Shown: positions 33,775-45,209 of the stretch, piece by piece | Layout: each line of letters begins with the position of its first letter | Position numbering within the stretch: position 1 is the first letter of the stretch | Assembly: GCA_011109175.1 (NCBI GenBank) | Contig: RDEW01000022.1 | Span: forward strand, 415,834 to 479,833 | DNA: 64,000 nt | Reading direction: 5' to 3' | Origin: Dicyema japonicum | Taxonomy: Eukaryota; Dicyemida; Rhombozoa; Dicyemidae | The notes under the pieces: generated by a model | The model's database searches: none | Seen by the model: only the letters and a program-made list of their open reading frames with translations | Told to the model about the DNA's origin: nothing | Made by a program: the position numbers and the translations under genes

Positions 33775-34425
33775 TACCCGAACTGATGAAAAATGGAGAT
33801 ACTGTAAAAAATTGGGGTCGTTGCTCGGAGACGCTGAGGATATCACTAACAGGAAAATATTGGCCGTCGCGGCCTTTAGAAAAATGGGAGTAGTCTGGAA
33901 TCATCGTAAACAAATTAGCACACAATTACGTGTACAATGCCTTCGTGAAACCGGTCCTAATGTACAACGCTGCAACTTGGAGACTCTCACAAGCGGTAAT
34001 AGACTAACTAGATGACTCCATCGTAAACAACTCCGACTGTAGCTTGGCATCAACTGGCCAAAAAATTTACAAACAAGAATCTATGTAATCAAGACCATTG
34101 AGCTTGGATGTCCTTGAAACAAGATGGCGTCTATTTGGTCGCATCCTTCGGATGAGCCAGTGAACACCTCGTTCCGTGGAAGACCTCGCATAACTTTGCC
34201 AGAGGTTCTACACAAGGACCTGACCAATGTAAGACGAAAGCTGAAAACAGGAGACGATTTGGATACGCTCAGAGTAATTGCCAGTAACCGTGGAGCATGG
34301 AGGAAGTAGTTAAGAGAATTGTGGGAGAAAGAATAGCCTGAAGAAAAATACGGCACAAGCGGAACCTTAATTAAATAAATTACTTTTTTGGTTTTTCGAA
34401 AGTGCTATTAATAATAATAATAATT
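33775..34425 (+). mobile_element. Family B LINE C-terminal fragment with tail
   Basis: This reads KLGSLLGDAEDITNRKILAV (RT end), then GRPRITLPEVLHKDLTNVRR, and an AATAATAATAATAA tail at 34410-34425. Frameshifts separate the blocks. It is 5' truncated. The NCBP2AS2-like gene starts about 30 bp after the tail. Confidence 0.8.
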
Positions 34426-34456
34426 TAAAATATTATTGATGTTAATTCGTTATATA

Positions 34457-34755
34457 ATGGGGTGGTGTGTAATATAATTATAGATTTTTGGGTTCTAATC
34501 CTCATATTATACAAAGAGTATTATTAATTAAACATATTTAGTTGTCTGAAAGTACCCCAATCAGATTTTGTGCAAGACTTTACGTTTATTCGTATGAAAA
34601 TTTACGACTAAAAAGTAATTCATTTAAATTACATAGAATTGAGCTTTAATCAGAATATTAGAGATAAAATTGGTCGCATTACTCAAACTACTAAGAGGGA
34701 ATTTTTACAGGATTTCAATGAGTTTTTGAAGGAAATGAAAAACAGGAAAACTTAA
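34457..34755 (+). CDS. NCBP2AS2: NCBP2AS2-like small protein
   Basis: An ATG at 34457 plus three micro-introns (34462-34483, 22 bp; 34518-34541, 24 bp; 34615-34636, 22 bp) gives a 76-residue protein. It has PHIIQRLSESTPIRFCARLY and ends TKREFLQDFNEFLKEMKN. Human NCBP2AS2 has PQLVERLSESRPIRRAAQL at the same place and a similar basic helical end. The human protein is small and poorly characterised. The three phases (2, 0, 1) agree only with this splicing. The gene is too fragmented to show as one ORF. The next host gene on either side is not NCBP2. Identity rests mainly on the RLSES-PIR motif, so I keep some doubt. Confidence 0.65.
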
Positions 34756-34759
34756 CTTA

Positions 34760-35140
34760 TAATTTTACTAATATTTATTTCCTTATAAATGCTTAACATT
34801 TACTAACCCTTTCTTTCACTTCTCAACGTTTGGGAGGTTCGATCATGTAGGGTACTACATATTATTGAGAAAAGAAACCCGTGCTGCTCTTAATGCTCTC
34901 TCTTCTTCAAAATGGTCACAAAACTATTAGGTACATTCAATATGCTATTGGACAAACAGCTACCCCTCATTTCAAGCGATAAAGTATTTGTAATTTTGTC
35001 ATTTCAACTGAGTATTGGTAACCTCTCTTGACGACGACTCAAATAGGTTCTCACTGTGGCTTGGATCTGTGTCAAACCAATGCTGATGAGGTGAATGGAT
35101 TTACGCTTTTAGACTATATCAACTCGCTTTCAGAAGGAAT
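34760..35140. other. Spacer with possible exons
   Basis: A few short open pieces, such as a frame from an ATG near 34912, could be exons, but I cannot join them into a gene. Confidence 0.25.
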
Positions 35141-35149
35141 ATAAGCAAG

Positions 35150-35230
35150 ATCGCGAGAATAAAGTCTAATGGAAAGTCGTTCGCCGAGCTTTGTACGAAG
35201 CTAATTTAATGTACTCGAATTTGTCTATAT
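35150..35230 (+). mobile_element. Short family C fragment
   Basis: CGCCGAGCTTTGTACGAAGC is very close to the family C text at 23750-23800 (aggcgagctttgtacgccac). Only about 80 bp are recognisable. Confidence 0.5.
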
Positions 35231-35554
35231 ATGTAGATGGATAACGTAGTGATTGATCATCCATTTGTGTTCAAAAATCTAGAGAAGAGGGTACAGCCAT
35301 GCAGTAATACCTCCTAACTCCAATCTTCTGTTCTATAAATAATTTTAGTAAAACTATTGTCTAGATATAATTCTCATGGTTTTTTGAAAAAAAAGTTTGA
35401 TTTAAATATTTTATGCTTCAACATACTTGACCAAGATCTATAATGTTCAATCAATGGCGGCGAAACTATTGAGAAACTCTTGCAAGGAAATCCTACCCAT
35501 GAGCTTTGAAACTATAGTTAATGAAAGCAATTTTTGTGAAGAATAGTGCGCGTG

Positions 35555-35675
35555 AACCCCGTCCTCAACGTAGACATGCCGAAAAGATGCGAAGACTGCT
35601 GAGGGAGGCCTAAATGACTTGAATTTTTTTGTTTTTGGCTATGACGGTGGTTATCTGGTTTAATAAATTTTATGT
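35555..35675 (+). mobile_element. Family A LINE 3' end
   Basis: It resembles the 3' end at 14.1-14.3 kb: GAAAAGATGCGAAGACTGCT, a degenerate GGGATCACC end and a shared TATGACGGTGG stretch, then a short AATAAA tail. It abuts a minus-strand RT piece exactly as at 14.3 kb. Confidence 0.7.
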
Positions 35676-35679
35676 TATG

Positions 35680-36000
35680 ATTAAATTGTCAATGTAGGAT
35701 AGGAAGAAACCTATGTGAGTTCTGGCAATGTTAATAAAATGATAGGAGAGGACTGATCATGGAGAAATTCAGTTGGGGAAGAATGAAAGTATAAAGCAAG
35801 TTTGACCGAACCTATTGAATGAAATTTGTGACCAAAACATAAAAACCAATAGTGGAGGATTGAATTTTGTTTGAAAGAGGTAAAGTCGAATGCTTTGGTT
35901 AAATCAAGGGTAGTTCTTTCATATGGAGACAAATTGTGAAGAAATGGGTCGTTGTATCGACACCCATGCTAGGAGGTTGATTTCAATATCATCCTATCTG
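35680..36000 (-). mobile_element. Family A RT fragment (minus), ends after motif C
   Basis: On the minus strand: TTLDLTKAFDFTSFKQN (motif A), then a broken motif B region and, at the left edge, LSYIDNLII, a changed YADDLII. The fragment ends at the same RT position as the one at 14.30 kb. Confidence 0.7.
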
Positions 36001-36084
36001 AAGATGATAGTGCCCACTTTCATTACCACACAAACAATGAAATTCAATAATTTTTCAAATTAATGAATTATTTTTTTCGTCCTG

Positions 36085-36890
36085 ACTTGATGGTTATTCC
36101 CTCTCAGGATAGCGAGATTACTCAAATAACCAGCAGCGCGTACGGGAATCTCCTGATCGTGTAGAAATCCGATTCCCTAGACGATTCAAGAATTCCAGAG
36201 TCGCAGACACAAAGGAACCATACGTCTCGACGGCGATTGCAATAAACAAAAAAATATTGGGTGGACTGCGAATCAATGACAGAACAGATACCAGAAGAAC
36301 TCTGGAGTAGGTTGCAAGAAACAAGCGTGTCGGTGCAGGTGACTTCCAAGACAAAAGGTTTCTTGGTTTCAAAGAGGAAGATGGTCATCCCATCTGGTCG
36401 TTTCCCGTCACGCTGCAAAGAACGATTGCTTCGAGTATGGAGGGGTGTCCGGCAACGTCCAAAGCTCGCCTAACGACTTTGTTCGACTTCGCACTCTTCC
36501 TGCAGGAGAGAAGGTGTGAGTCAAAACATCTATCTGGTCTCCGCATCTGTACGGATGCGATACACAGACTTTTAACCCGATTTATAAGAGATCCCATTGA
36601 TCATTAGAAAAAATACCAAAACTCTATTGGGAAAGAATTTGAGCCAGGCACGCTTTCGGAAGACATGACGATGTTGGTTAGATGAAACTAGCCTTCCGGT
36701 ACACAGCATCGTCCAGACCCCATTGAGAGAACATGGAAGGTTGGGAAAACTAATAGTCCAGGCCTCACGAGCATTACCGGTGTCTTGTTCAGTAGAGAAT
36801 TCGGGAGAGAGTGTAGAATCTTCTAGACAAGGGTGTTACAGGCGATTAGAGACAAGAGATATGCATGGAGAGAAATGTTAGGAATTCTAA
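36085..36890 (-). mobile_element. Family C LINE C-terminal region (minus)
   Basis: Minus-strand pieces read MRRPDRCFDSHLLSC, KVVRRALDVAGHPSILEAIV and KRPDGMTIFLFETKKPFVLE, then VTCTD, the PD...D endonuclease-like block. Further 5' (to 36890) are decayed family C sequences. The 3' terminal block (36095-36190) recurs at 14.9 kb. Several frameshifts. Confidence 0.75.
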
Positions 36891-36894
36891 CCGA

Positions 36895-37260
36895 CAGTGT
36901 GGCCCGCTTAAAAAAATAAATAATAAAACCGAGTTAATGTATTGATTATTGGATAAATATCATTTTATTACCATATGGTCTGTATTAATGAGATTATGTA
37001 TTTCATAACTTATTCTTTTATATTAATCCTTACGCACTATCGAAATAATTGTACTGAGAATTGGGGCGCAATGTGGTTTACCTGTCGTGGAGGCCCTCAT
37101 TAACAGTTAGACACTGGGGTAGATGTTAATAAATTGTCCTGATATCCTCGTATCTCACAAAAGTTCATATTCTAAGGTATTAAATTATGAATAATTTTAT
37201 GTTCCTAATTAAACTAACGATTGTTTCAAAAACTGTTTGAAGCGCTGCAAGAAATTATAG
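36895..37260. other. AT-rich spacer
   Basis: No gene. Near 37035-37090 there is a motif resembling 15.45 kb. Confidence 0.3.
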
Positions 37261-37264
37261 AAAT

Positions 37265-37410
37265 GACTTTAAAGCGAGTGCCATAAGTGACATGTAAAAG
37301 GCCTTATGGTCCCTAGTTCGAATCACGCTGCTGTACATTCCTGAACGCTCCACACATTTACGATAACAAAATGCTAAAAAATGTGAAGAGTATTTCTTGA
37401 TTCTCCCTCG
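37265..37410 (+). repeat. tRNA-derived SINE-like repeat, copy 1
   Basis: It contains a B-box-like GTTCGAATCACGCTGCTG and a downstream region with CTCCACACATTTACGATA. The same two blocks in the same order occur in the copy at 48.3 kb. The A-box part is decayed. The two copies differ enough to be old. Confidence 0.6.
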
Positions 37411-37419
37411 ATTAGTTAT

Positions 37420-38130
37420 CATAATTGTTATTTGCTTAAGCCTGGGTGTAACTATGGGTAATATGGGTCTGCTTTAAGGGAGTATTATTAAAGTGAAAAC
37501 TAATTCAAGAACGAATAATCTTATGGATTGATGACTCAAATAACTTAAATATTGATTTATTATTCATAATATTAGCAAGATTATAAGCCATTGAAGTGAA
37601 AAATTTGAACAAATCGTAATTTCATTCTGTCACGCAAAGTACATCGATTAGACATTAACAATTTTTATCGTTTTTTCACAATTTAAATACCTATTCGTTA
37701 AAATTATTTACGCTGCGGTATCACAATAGACATTTGGTAAAATACAATATTTTCACTGATTAACCGCATGATTACTAAATATGCATTACTAAATTATACT
37801 CCTAAAGCTGTTGACCGCTAATTTGGTTTATTATTCTTTATATGAAAGCTTAGTGCTTTGTTAATGACATATATTAGACCAAACCCACAAAACATTATCC
37901 CTTCTCCCTTAATTTATTTAAAAGTTTTATTATTGGTATAATATCATAAAATTATTTATTTTAAAGATAATTAGTGTTGTCATGAGAGACGGAATTGTCA
38001 TGCGCCCACCACCATCAAATACTCATTACAAGATACTAACCCCACTTAGTCATTCCACAAATTCCAGAAAGGACAGTGAACTGGAAAGGCAAACTGCATC
38101 TCCAGAACAGACCGTGAGGAAGACTCATGT
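37420..38130. other. AT-rich spacer upstream of the armadillo-like gene
   Basis: No gene or repeat recognised. A frame open just before 38131 has no conserved content. Confidence 0.3.
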
Positions 38131-39989
38131 ATGTTCGAGTTTGTAGATGTATCTGATGCTATCGACAATCTTTCTAATCCATATGAAAATGGAAGAATTT
38201 TGGCGCTTAAATACTTAAAACAGGTTCCACGTGCATATAACCTTAGATCACCTCCCAAGATCGAAACAAAGCACGCGACTTATTGTGAGTTTAAATAAAT
38301 AAATAGGTTATTTGGGGGAATTCAACGACTCTGTCTTCTTTTATGGACTTACAACCCCAAACGGACCCCGCTTTTGGTGGAAATCCTCGCCAATATCACT
38401 TCAAAGAACCCACATGCTGCGGATATTTGCGTTTAATTAACTTATAAGTCTTAGAAAGCGTTCCTCGAGTCGAATAACAACGTGAGGAACCTAGTAAAGC
38501 ACATTAATGACACACAGATTGATATATCAACTAAGATTGCCAAGATTCTTAGGAATTTATCCTTAATTCACGTAACCTAAGCCTGTAATCTCAAGGACTC
38601 TGCCCAGAGTGTTTTTGAGGCCACAGTTAGTCACTTTGAGCATATTTTATCAAATTTCGTTCGTACATGCTCTATTCCACGTGGACGAGAGACTGTGGGT
38701 GAAAATGAGGCTAATATGATCCGATGGATTGGGGAATGCTTGCTGTGAGTTCATTTACTGATTTTGGCATAGGAACTGTTTACAGGACTACAAGTGTAGA
38801 CTAGGATTGCTGTTTAGAATCTCTGTACCTGTCTCTCTGTTGGAGATTGTTAAGATTTCGGCCATTTTTAACAACATTAGACAGAAAACCGTGAAAATTG
38901 TGTTTGAAATACTAAAGGGCCTGGCAATGAATTTCCAGCCGGAATATTTCGAAGAAGAAAAGAGCAGTTTATTTTGTAAATTGGTTTAATTATTTATAAA
39001 GCATGTGTCAGTCTTCGGACACCACGTCGTGATTATGCTCGGAATGAGTTTGCCCGCCAAATTTATTTAGACCCGCCATGTTTTGGTTAGCCGATGTACA
39101 CACAACTTTTTTGTACGTTATGAAGAAAACAACAGATCTCCTGTACATTGAAAACATTATGAAGATATATTTTTCTTTAATGTCCCCAAATACTAAGGTT
39201 TTACATTTTCCAATCAATTTAAGTTTTCCCGTTTCTACAGGCGCCAAATTCGCATTAACGACGGTCTCCTTAGCATTTTGAACCTATTGGAGGTTGATTC
39301 TTCGGATTTGGTGATGGTGGTGTTCCGTATGCTAAGGATTCTAGTCAACGATGAACATAACCGCAGTTTAATCGGTTACACATGTTGTCTACTCACTGTT
39401 AGGCTTTCACGGAATGAAACCGTTGGATAGCATTGTTAAAGAGGTTGATTATCTGTGACAACTTTACTGGAATTGATGAGCTTATTAAATCATCTTTAGA
39501 CCTTATGCTGCTCACAATTGGCCGTTCAAAACACTTTCAGGTCGAAAAGTAGTATCCTCTTTCACATGACAGGTCGTTTATTCAACTTGGTGGGATTCAT
39601 GTTTTAATGGACTGCAAAGACAAATACCCAGTTTTTCTAAAAAGATAGAACGGGTAGATATTGGTTGAAATTAAGATTTTGCTTATTTTTTGGAAGAATA
39701 AAGTCTTTAGAGAGGATCTATCAAAGAATGGAATAGTTCGTTGCAATTCTCAGAAGGAAAAGTTTAAACTGCATTTGTATGTCTTAGGATGCACTCTAAT
39801 TTGGATAGTCCATTCGATAGAGGGATTAATTCAAGGGAGTTTCTTAATTCCATTCAAAGGGACCTAACACTAGTCAGAGGACATCAAGAAAGTACATGTT
39901 ACCTACTTTTGAATAATTTTATTTATTTGAATAAACCCTTTACTATTTTATTACAACCACAAGGAATACCTACTTGTTCACACAGTTGA
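38131..39989 (+). CDS. Armadillo/HEAT-like repeat protein, unidentified
   Basis: From the ATG at 38131 a long alpha-helical protein can be assembled: MFEFVDVSDAIDNLSNPYEN, then LALKYLKQITSQDRNKARDL, LLVEILANITSKNPHAADIC, NVRNLVKHINDTQIDISTKI, TVSHFEHILSNFVRTC, RINDGLLSILNLLEVDSSDL, SFIQLGGIHVLMDCKD and FREDLSKNGIV. The pattern of LL-NL-x and GGI-xL-L is that of armadillo repeats. Introns of 23, 22, 24, 24, 28, 28, 24, 27 and 26 bp are placed with matching phases. The joins at 38980-39240 and 39450-39490 are not resolved. The frame stays open to 39989, with AATAAA at about 39925, so the real end may be earlier. I could not decide which armadillo family it belongs to. Confidence 0.55.
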
Positions 39990-40880
39990 ATAACAGTGGA
40001 CTCAGAACAGACTCTCTTGCTCTTCTCAACATACAACATTCCATTTACAACCCGTAAAACTATACAAAAATCATTCATAAATGTCCAATAATAAAGTACG
40101 TATTCCTTATAACAATATAAAAAGCTCAGTTCTGTAAAACACCAGTCCCTCTGTTCAATGAATTTCCATTAAAATTTACACTTCGATATTTTCCATCAAC
40201 GTTGAAATTGCTACGGAGAAAGTGGAAATAAAAAATCTCTCAACCACTAAACTCGTGAACATACAGTGGTATAGTTGGCACAAGCTGATCTCATAAGGCG
40301 TCTGAGACGTCTTCTTATGGGAGTACATTTTAGTATCCCAGACATAAATCAATTACCATAATGTTGCTAAAGGTTATTGAACTGAAGTCATTTTTCATCA
40401 TGACTGATTAATGAAAGCATAGTCAAAATGTTTGGAGTTATAATTTTAACCAGAATTAAATTCACGTTATTTTTAATCATTAATTTCGGAGTAGCCTTCA
40501 ATCCACCCATCGATTTTTCCAATTCATTGAAAATTAATTTATGACCTTTCCGTAGTATTTGTTTCCTTTAATAAAGCGAGGTTTCTGTTCCAACCTCAAA
40601 CACTCATTATTAAAATATAGTTTTTATTTAGTCCTTAATTTGGTTCCTGTATACTTCCAGGATTGCATAAGTTGACCAATGAAAGACATTTGTCGAAGCA
40701 AATATTCCTCTTAACAAGATGAGACACCCTTACTTGTGACTTCTATTTGAAGAGGACAACAGATTTCTAAAAAATGAAATTGTTTGCCCCTAATGTTTCT
40801 CATTAAAACGATTGTAATAGTGGACAATATATATTAATCTCTAATATTATTGTTCTAGTGGGCCTCTTTGACACTCGATT
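39990..40880. other. AT-rich spacer
   Basis: About 900 bp without a recognisable gene or repeat. Confidence 0.3.
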
Positions 40881-40883
40881 GAA

Positions 40884-43440
40884 ATGGTAAACCTCACTGC
40901 AAAAACGAACGACAATGAACAAATTGGACGTAATAAACCGTCTCTTCCCTGTCTAATCTGTGGTAAATCAAAAAAGAGGAAATTCGGTATTCAATGTTCC
41001 TGTTGCCCAATTTTGGACACCTTGAGTGCTATAAGCTAACAAGAAGGACCGCAAAATCTCTGCCCAAATTGGTCATGCCCTTCATGCCTTGGAAATAACG
41101 GCGGATGAAGGGAGGTCTCCCCTGGACCTATCTAACACGGATGAATGTCTTCGCCGTTTGAATTTTCCTTTGTCGGAGAGGATTATCCCACTCAGAATTC
41201 CAAGGTCGTCTAACAGCTGCCTCCTGTCTTTCAAAGTTAATCACCAGGGCAGTAGATGACAATATGCACCTGCTTTTCATCTCTTGTCCTCAGATCACAT
41301 CCAACGAAATTGAAAGAAAAATGCCTCTAAATACGAAATTGTTAACCTGGCGACTGCACTGGGAAGTCATTCGATTGTTGATCATTCACCCTCATCATCC
41401 ATGATCAAGAAAGACAAGTGAGATGTACGCAAAAAAGTGAATAAGTTCATGGTCGGGGACATTTGGGGTGACCTGTGTACGCTCTCCATCAATGACAAGG
41501 TTATTTCACCAACTAAAGAAACCCTCGAGCTCATCATCCAAAAACATCTACCCACCCCATCGGATCTATGAAATTGGGAAGGACATTTGACAACCACCAC
41601 AAGTAATATATGATCTGCTATTTCATCTTTCACAGGAAACAGCTGTGCTGGCTTGGACGGCCTAGCCATATGAAAAACCTCATTTCTGCCACAACACCGC
41701 CGAAATGGGGAATTCCCTCGTTAATTCAATAAAGACCCTTACAGACCGCATTCTTCGGGCTGATATCTTCGACTATGCCAGAGGACTCTTTTTGCATCTA
41801 AATTAATTGCCTTCAGAAAGCCTTGTGGTGGGTTAAGACCCATCGAAGATTGCTGCCAGAGCAGCGAGCAAGACTCTAGGCCCCCAACTGAACCCTACTC
41901 AACTTTGGGTTGGAATTCCTCATAGATGCGAGGTAGTAATCCATCAATCAGGAACTTTGCTGCCAGTCCTCCAGACACTACGAATGCTATAACAGTCAAA
42001 CTGAATATCCGCAATTCCTTCAATAGCATTCGCAGTGATAGGATCATAGAAGCTAGCATCTACAGGATCCCGGAAATCAGCAGAATAGTGAAACTTTCAT
42101 ATGGTTCCCCATGTACGCTGATCTTCTGCAAAACATCGTAGAATCCACGACTGGAGTCCAACAAAGTGACCCCCTTGGCCCCCGCTCTTTGCCTTGGATA
42201 TCAACTATGCAGCATCAGCGATGCGAACTCCGCTGAACCTATTGTATTCGGATGACGCGATCGTCGGAGGTAATTTGGAATTTAAAGTGGCAGAAGTCGA
42301 GTCCGCCATCTCTGCACTTGGTGCACTTGGGTTGGAACTGAACCCGGATAAATGTGAAATCATGAACGTTGCTTGCGGAGAGGACGACTTCGACCGTGCG
42401 GTGGCTGCGATTTCCATTTATCTCCGAGATGTCTCGGTCACCCGACTCGAAAACGCAATTTTTATTGGCTCTTCTCTATACTGCAGTGATGTGTCAACTC
42501 TCCTGAAAGAAAAAAAACGTATCATTTCAACAATTCACTTCAAATTTAAGAACCCTTGACTCCCACATGTCTTTATTTTTCCTCAGGAATTTTACCTTAA
42601 ACCACTCCTTTTTTTCTATTTTACCTTAGCCCTATCTTTCACGGACATGAACTTCTTAAGAGCCATCGACGTGAAGCTGAGGACTGCTGTTGAAGAAACA
42701 CTCAAAATTTCTTTTGATGGTCCAATGCAAACTACCGCTTTAAACAGAGGAATCGGAATACGCTCACCACTAGAACTCTGCCTCCCTGCCTTTCTTTCTG
42801 GCATATGCTTCCAATGGTCTCACACGCTAGATCCTACGCTACATTAACGGATCGGACGCTGAACCAGTAGCATGCATGGCTCAGGAAGCTGACTGCAGGA
42901 TTCCCGATAACAGTAATAAACAACGAGAAAAGCTTTTATGCTCAAAGATCATAGACGAGATAAAACTTGTGCTTGATCAGCATTGTCTGGCTTGTTTGGG
43001 TTCTGCATCGACGAACGAGAGTGGAGCCTCGTTCAGAGCATTACAATGCACCTCACTTGGGACACTAATGGATGACGACCCGACGAGGATTGGGGGTTTC
43101 CGTCCGCCTCGGAATAGATGTTTGCACGATCCATCGCTGTAGATGTAAAGGAATGGTCGACACGAAAGGCTTTCACGCTCTTTCCTGTTGGAGGAATGCT
43201 GGAAGGAGTCCAGACACGCCGCAATCGACGGAGTTATTGCTTGTGACTTGAGGCTGCTGAATTTCTTGTCCAATTGGAGCCGCTTGACTTGCCCAGCCAA
43301 ACCAAAGACCAGACAGAACTACTCTCATCCAATGGGAAAGCGGTAGATACCTTGCCTGGGACGCCACCTTTGTGGATAACTTTCAAACCTTGTTATGACA
43401 GCAACTAACCCAGGCTCTGTTTCGGAGAAGGTTGAGACCC
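40884..43440 (+). mobile_element. Family C LINE, most complete copy (PHD finger, RT, endonuclease-like)
   Basis: The reading starts MVNLTAKTNDNEQIGR and goes straight into a PHD-type zinc finger: PCLICGKSKKRKFGIQCSCC, a degenerate HLECYKL, then SCPSCLG, spaced like C4HC3. The RT has VKLNIRNSFNSIRSDRII (motif A, Asp changed to Asn), an SDPLGPALFALDI-like motif B and LLYSDDAIVGGNLE (motif C, 42238-42280). After the RT, RGIGIRSPLELCLPAFLSGI follows. The end has ESGRYLAWDATFVDNFQT, the PD...D endonuclease-like block. Several frameshifts and the motif A change make it inactive. The single-ORF layout with an N-terminal PHD finger is found in RT proteins of corals, sponges and Hydra. Confidence 0.8.
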
Positions 43441-43479
43441 TAAAGTTGATGTAATTCCTTGACAAAAAATAGGACGACA

Positions 43480-43830
43480 TCTACACTCTGCCAAAAATAA
43501 AAAGGAGGATTATGCCATTGTTGACATAATTCAGATATTTCAAACCATTTCGGAAACCAAACCCCCTCATTCGCGCCTCAAAATGAGGAGATCCATACGG
43601 TTAGGGAAGTTCGTAAAACTATCAAGCTGAGGAGATCGTCCTTTTTAAACTGGATCTGCGTAACACCTTTGACTCTATCAGATATCCATTTGACGTTTGC
43701 TTAAAAAACACAGAAAATTTGTCATTGATCTTTCAGACAGTCCACATTGTTGACACATGCCAATTCCACAAGTTGAGTTGAAGTAGATATAAAACCTTCA
43801 TTGAAGACCCTAAACCAGAATGTGTGCTCA
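43480..43830 (+). mobile_element. Family C RT fragment
   Basis: Near 43640 it reads LFKLDLRNTFDSIRYPFD, the motif A region of family C, with Asp kept. It is separate from the copy ending at 43440, whose motif A lies near 41980, so this is a second, shorter copy in the same orientation. Confidence 0.55.
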
Positions 43831-43879
43831 ACCACCATTATTAATTCATTTAAAAATAATTGGTAATTTTAATATATAT

Positions 43880-44200
43880 TTTAAAATAATCTTAGAGATA
43901 TAATTTTGCTTGATAATCTTTGTAAAAAATCAACAATCAAACTAAAATCCTCCTATATGTGTGGTCCTGACGGCATTCCGGGAATTTTGCTAAAACACCT
44001 TGCTAATGTTGCAATCAATTTGATTACGTCAATTTTTAATCTGTCTTCTAACAAGAACATCATCCCATGCAAATGGAAGAACTCACTTATAGCACCCTTC
44101 CTAAAACCAGGAAAACCGAAAACCATACCTTCTTCCTACCGTCCAATTTCATTGACGTGCGCATTACCGCGCTTAATAGAGAAAGTCTTACTCTGGAAAA
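43880..44200 (+). mobile_element. Family A LINE, 5' part of outer nest element
   Basis: This encodes the start of the RT, MCGPDGIPGILLKHLAN and KPKTIPSSYRPISLTCALPR, and breaks at 44200 after IEKVLL. The RT continues at 46905 after the nested elements, with motif A and motif B following. The broken edges share TACTCTGGAAAA (44189-44200 and 46893-46904). Confidence 0.85.
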
Positions 44201-44375
44201 CGTCTCGAATCCGCCAAATTTGGGACCTGGGAAATTACGGCGGATTTAAGAGTTTGGCGGATTCGAGAGGCAAATTTGAATTTTTTATAAATTAATATAA
44301 TGCATTTTTTTAATTTTAATGACTAATTAAAAATGAAAACATTAAAATAATCAGTTATTCTTGTTTTAATGTTTT

Positions 44376-45209
44376 CCAGATCGGGATTATTACCCAATGG
44401 TGTACCCCAAGGATCTCCTCTGTCACCAATCCTTTTTAATTGGTTTTTGAGTGATCTCCCCGTACCTATGAATAATAATGACATGGTACTTTCTCATGCC
44501 GATGACATAGTTGTCGCATCTAGAGACGTAAATGACATGCTAAAGAAAGACTACAAGGAATACTAAATAACATATTTGGATGGTTGTGCGAAAATCGATT
44601 AAATGCATGTTCCGAAAAGTCAGCAGTCACTCATTTACTAAGAATAGAAAGATGGGAACGCAAACAATTGATGTTAAATGGAGTACCTATACCACAAAAG
44701 AAATCGCAGAAGATACTGGGAGTAACTTTTGATACTTTCCTCTGCTTCTCAACCCATGTGGAATCTATCATATCAACCTGTGCAAAGAAGATCAATTTTG
44801 TAAAGGCCTTCCTTTGGAACTGTGGAGGAATTTATCCGCCAGGTATCGGGACCCTCTACAAGCAGTATGTCGAGCCAACAATAGGCTATGCATGTGCTAC
44901 ATGGGGATTTGACCAGTCGGCAACGAACCTAACAAAAATTCAAGAGATCCAGTCAAGAGCAAAAAAATTACTAGAAAAATATACAGATAAAGAAATTGCC
45001 CCCAGAGCACTCGATTCTATCATAGAGGCAACTGGAGGCAATTTCAGAAGAGGAAAGGAAAAAGACCCCGTTCGTATAGAAAATGCGTGGGATCACAGTC
45101 GGAGCATCGAGAAAAAATGGCCCGATTATTGAGAGATGCCGGGATCACCTGAATATTAGTTATTGGTTAAGACAGTGTTTCTTTGGCTTAAATAATAATA
45201 AAAATAATG
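44376..45209 (+). mobile_element. Family A LINE, 5'-truncated, inside pogo-like element (copy 1)
   Basis: The copy begins inside the RT at SGLLPNGVPQGSPLSPILFN. It continues with LSHADDIVVASRD (YADD altered) and the C-terminal ORF 44584-45132 (KILGVTFDTFLCFSTHVESI, GTLYKQYVEPTIGYACATWG). It ends with CCGGGATCACCTGAAT and a TAATAATAATAA-like tail. Flanking 15-bp duplications, TTGTTTTAATGTTTT (44361) and TTCGTTTTGATGTTT (45210), differ at two positions. The C-terminal ORF is intact, so it is relatively young. Confidence 0.85.

Noticed and set aside
42647-43142. Separate host gene downstream of the RT
   Set aside because: The frames follow the family C RT in the order of its post-RT region and lead to the PD...D block, so they are part of the LINE.
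44275-44375. A large intron in the family A RT ORF
   Set aside because: The AT-rich stretch is part of the pogo-like element. The RT on its right side is a different, 5'-truncated LINE with its own duplication.
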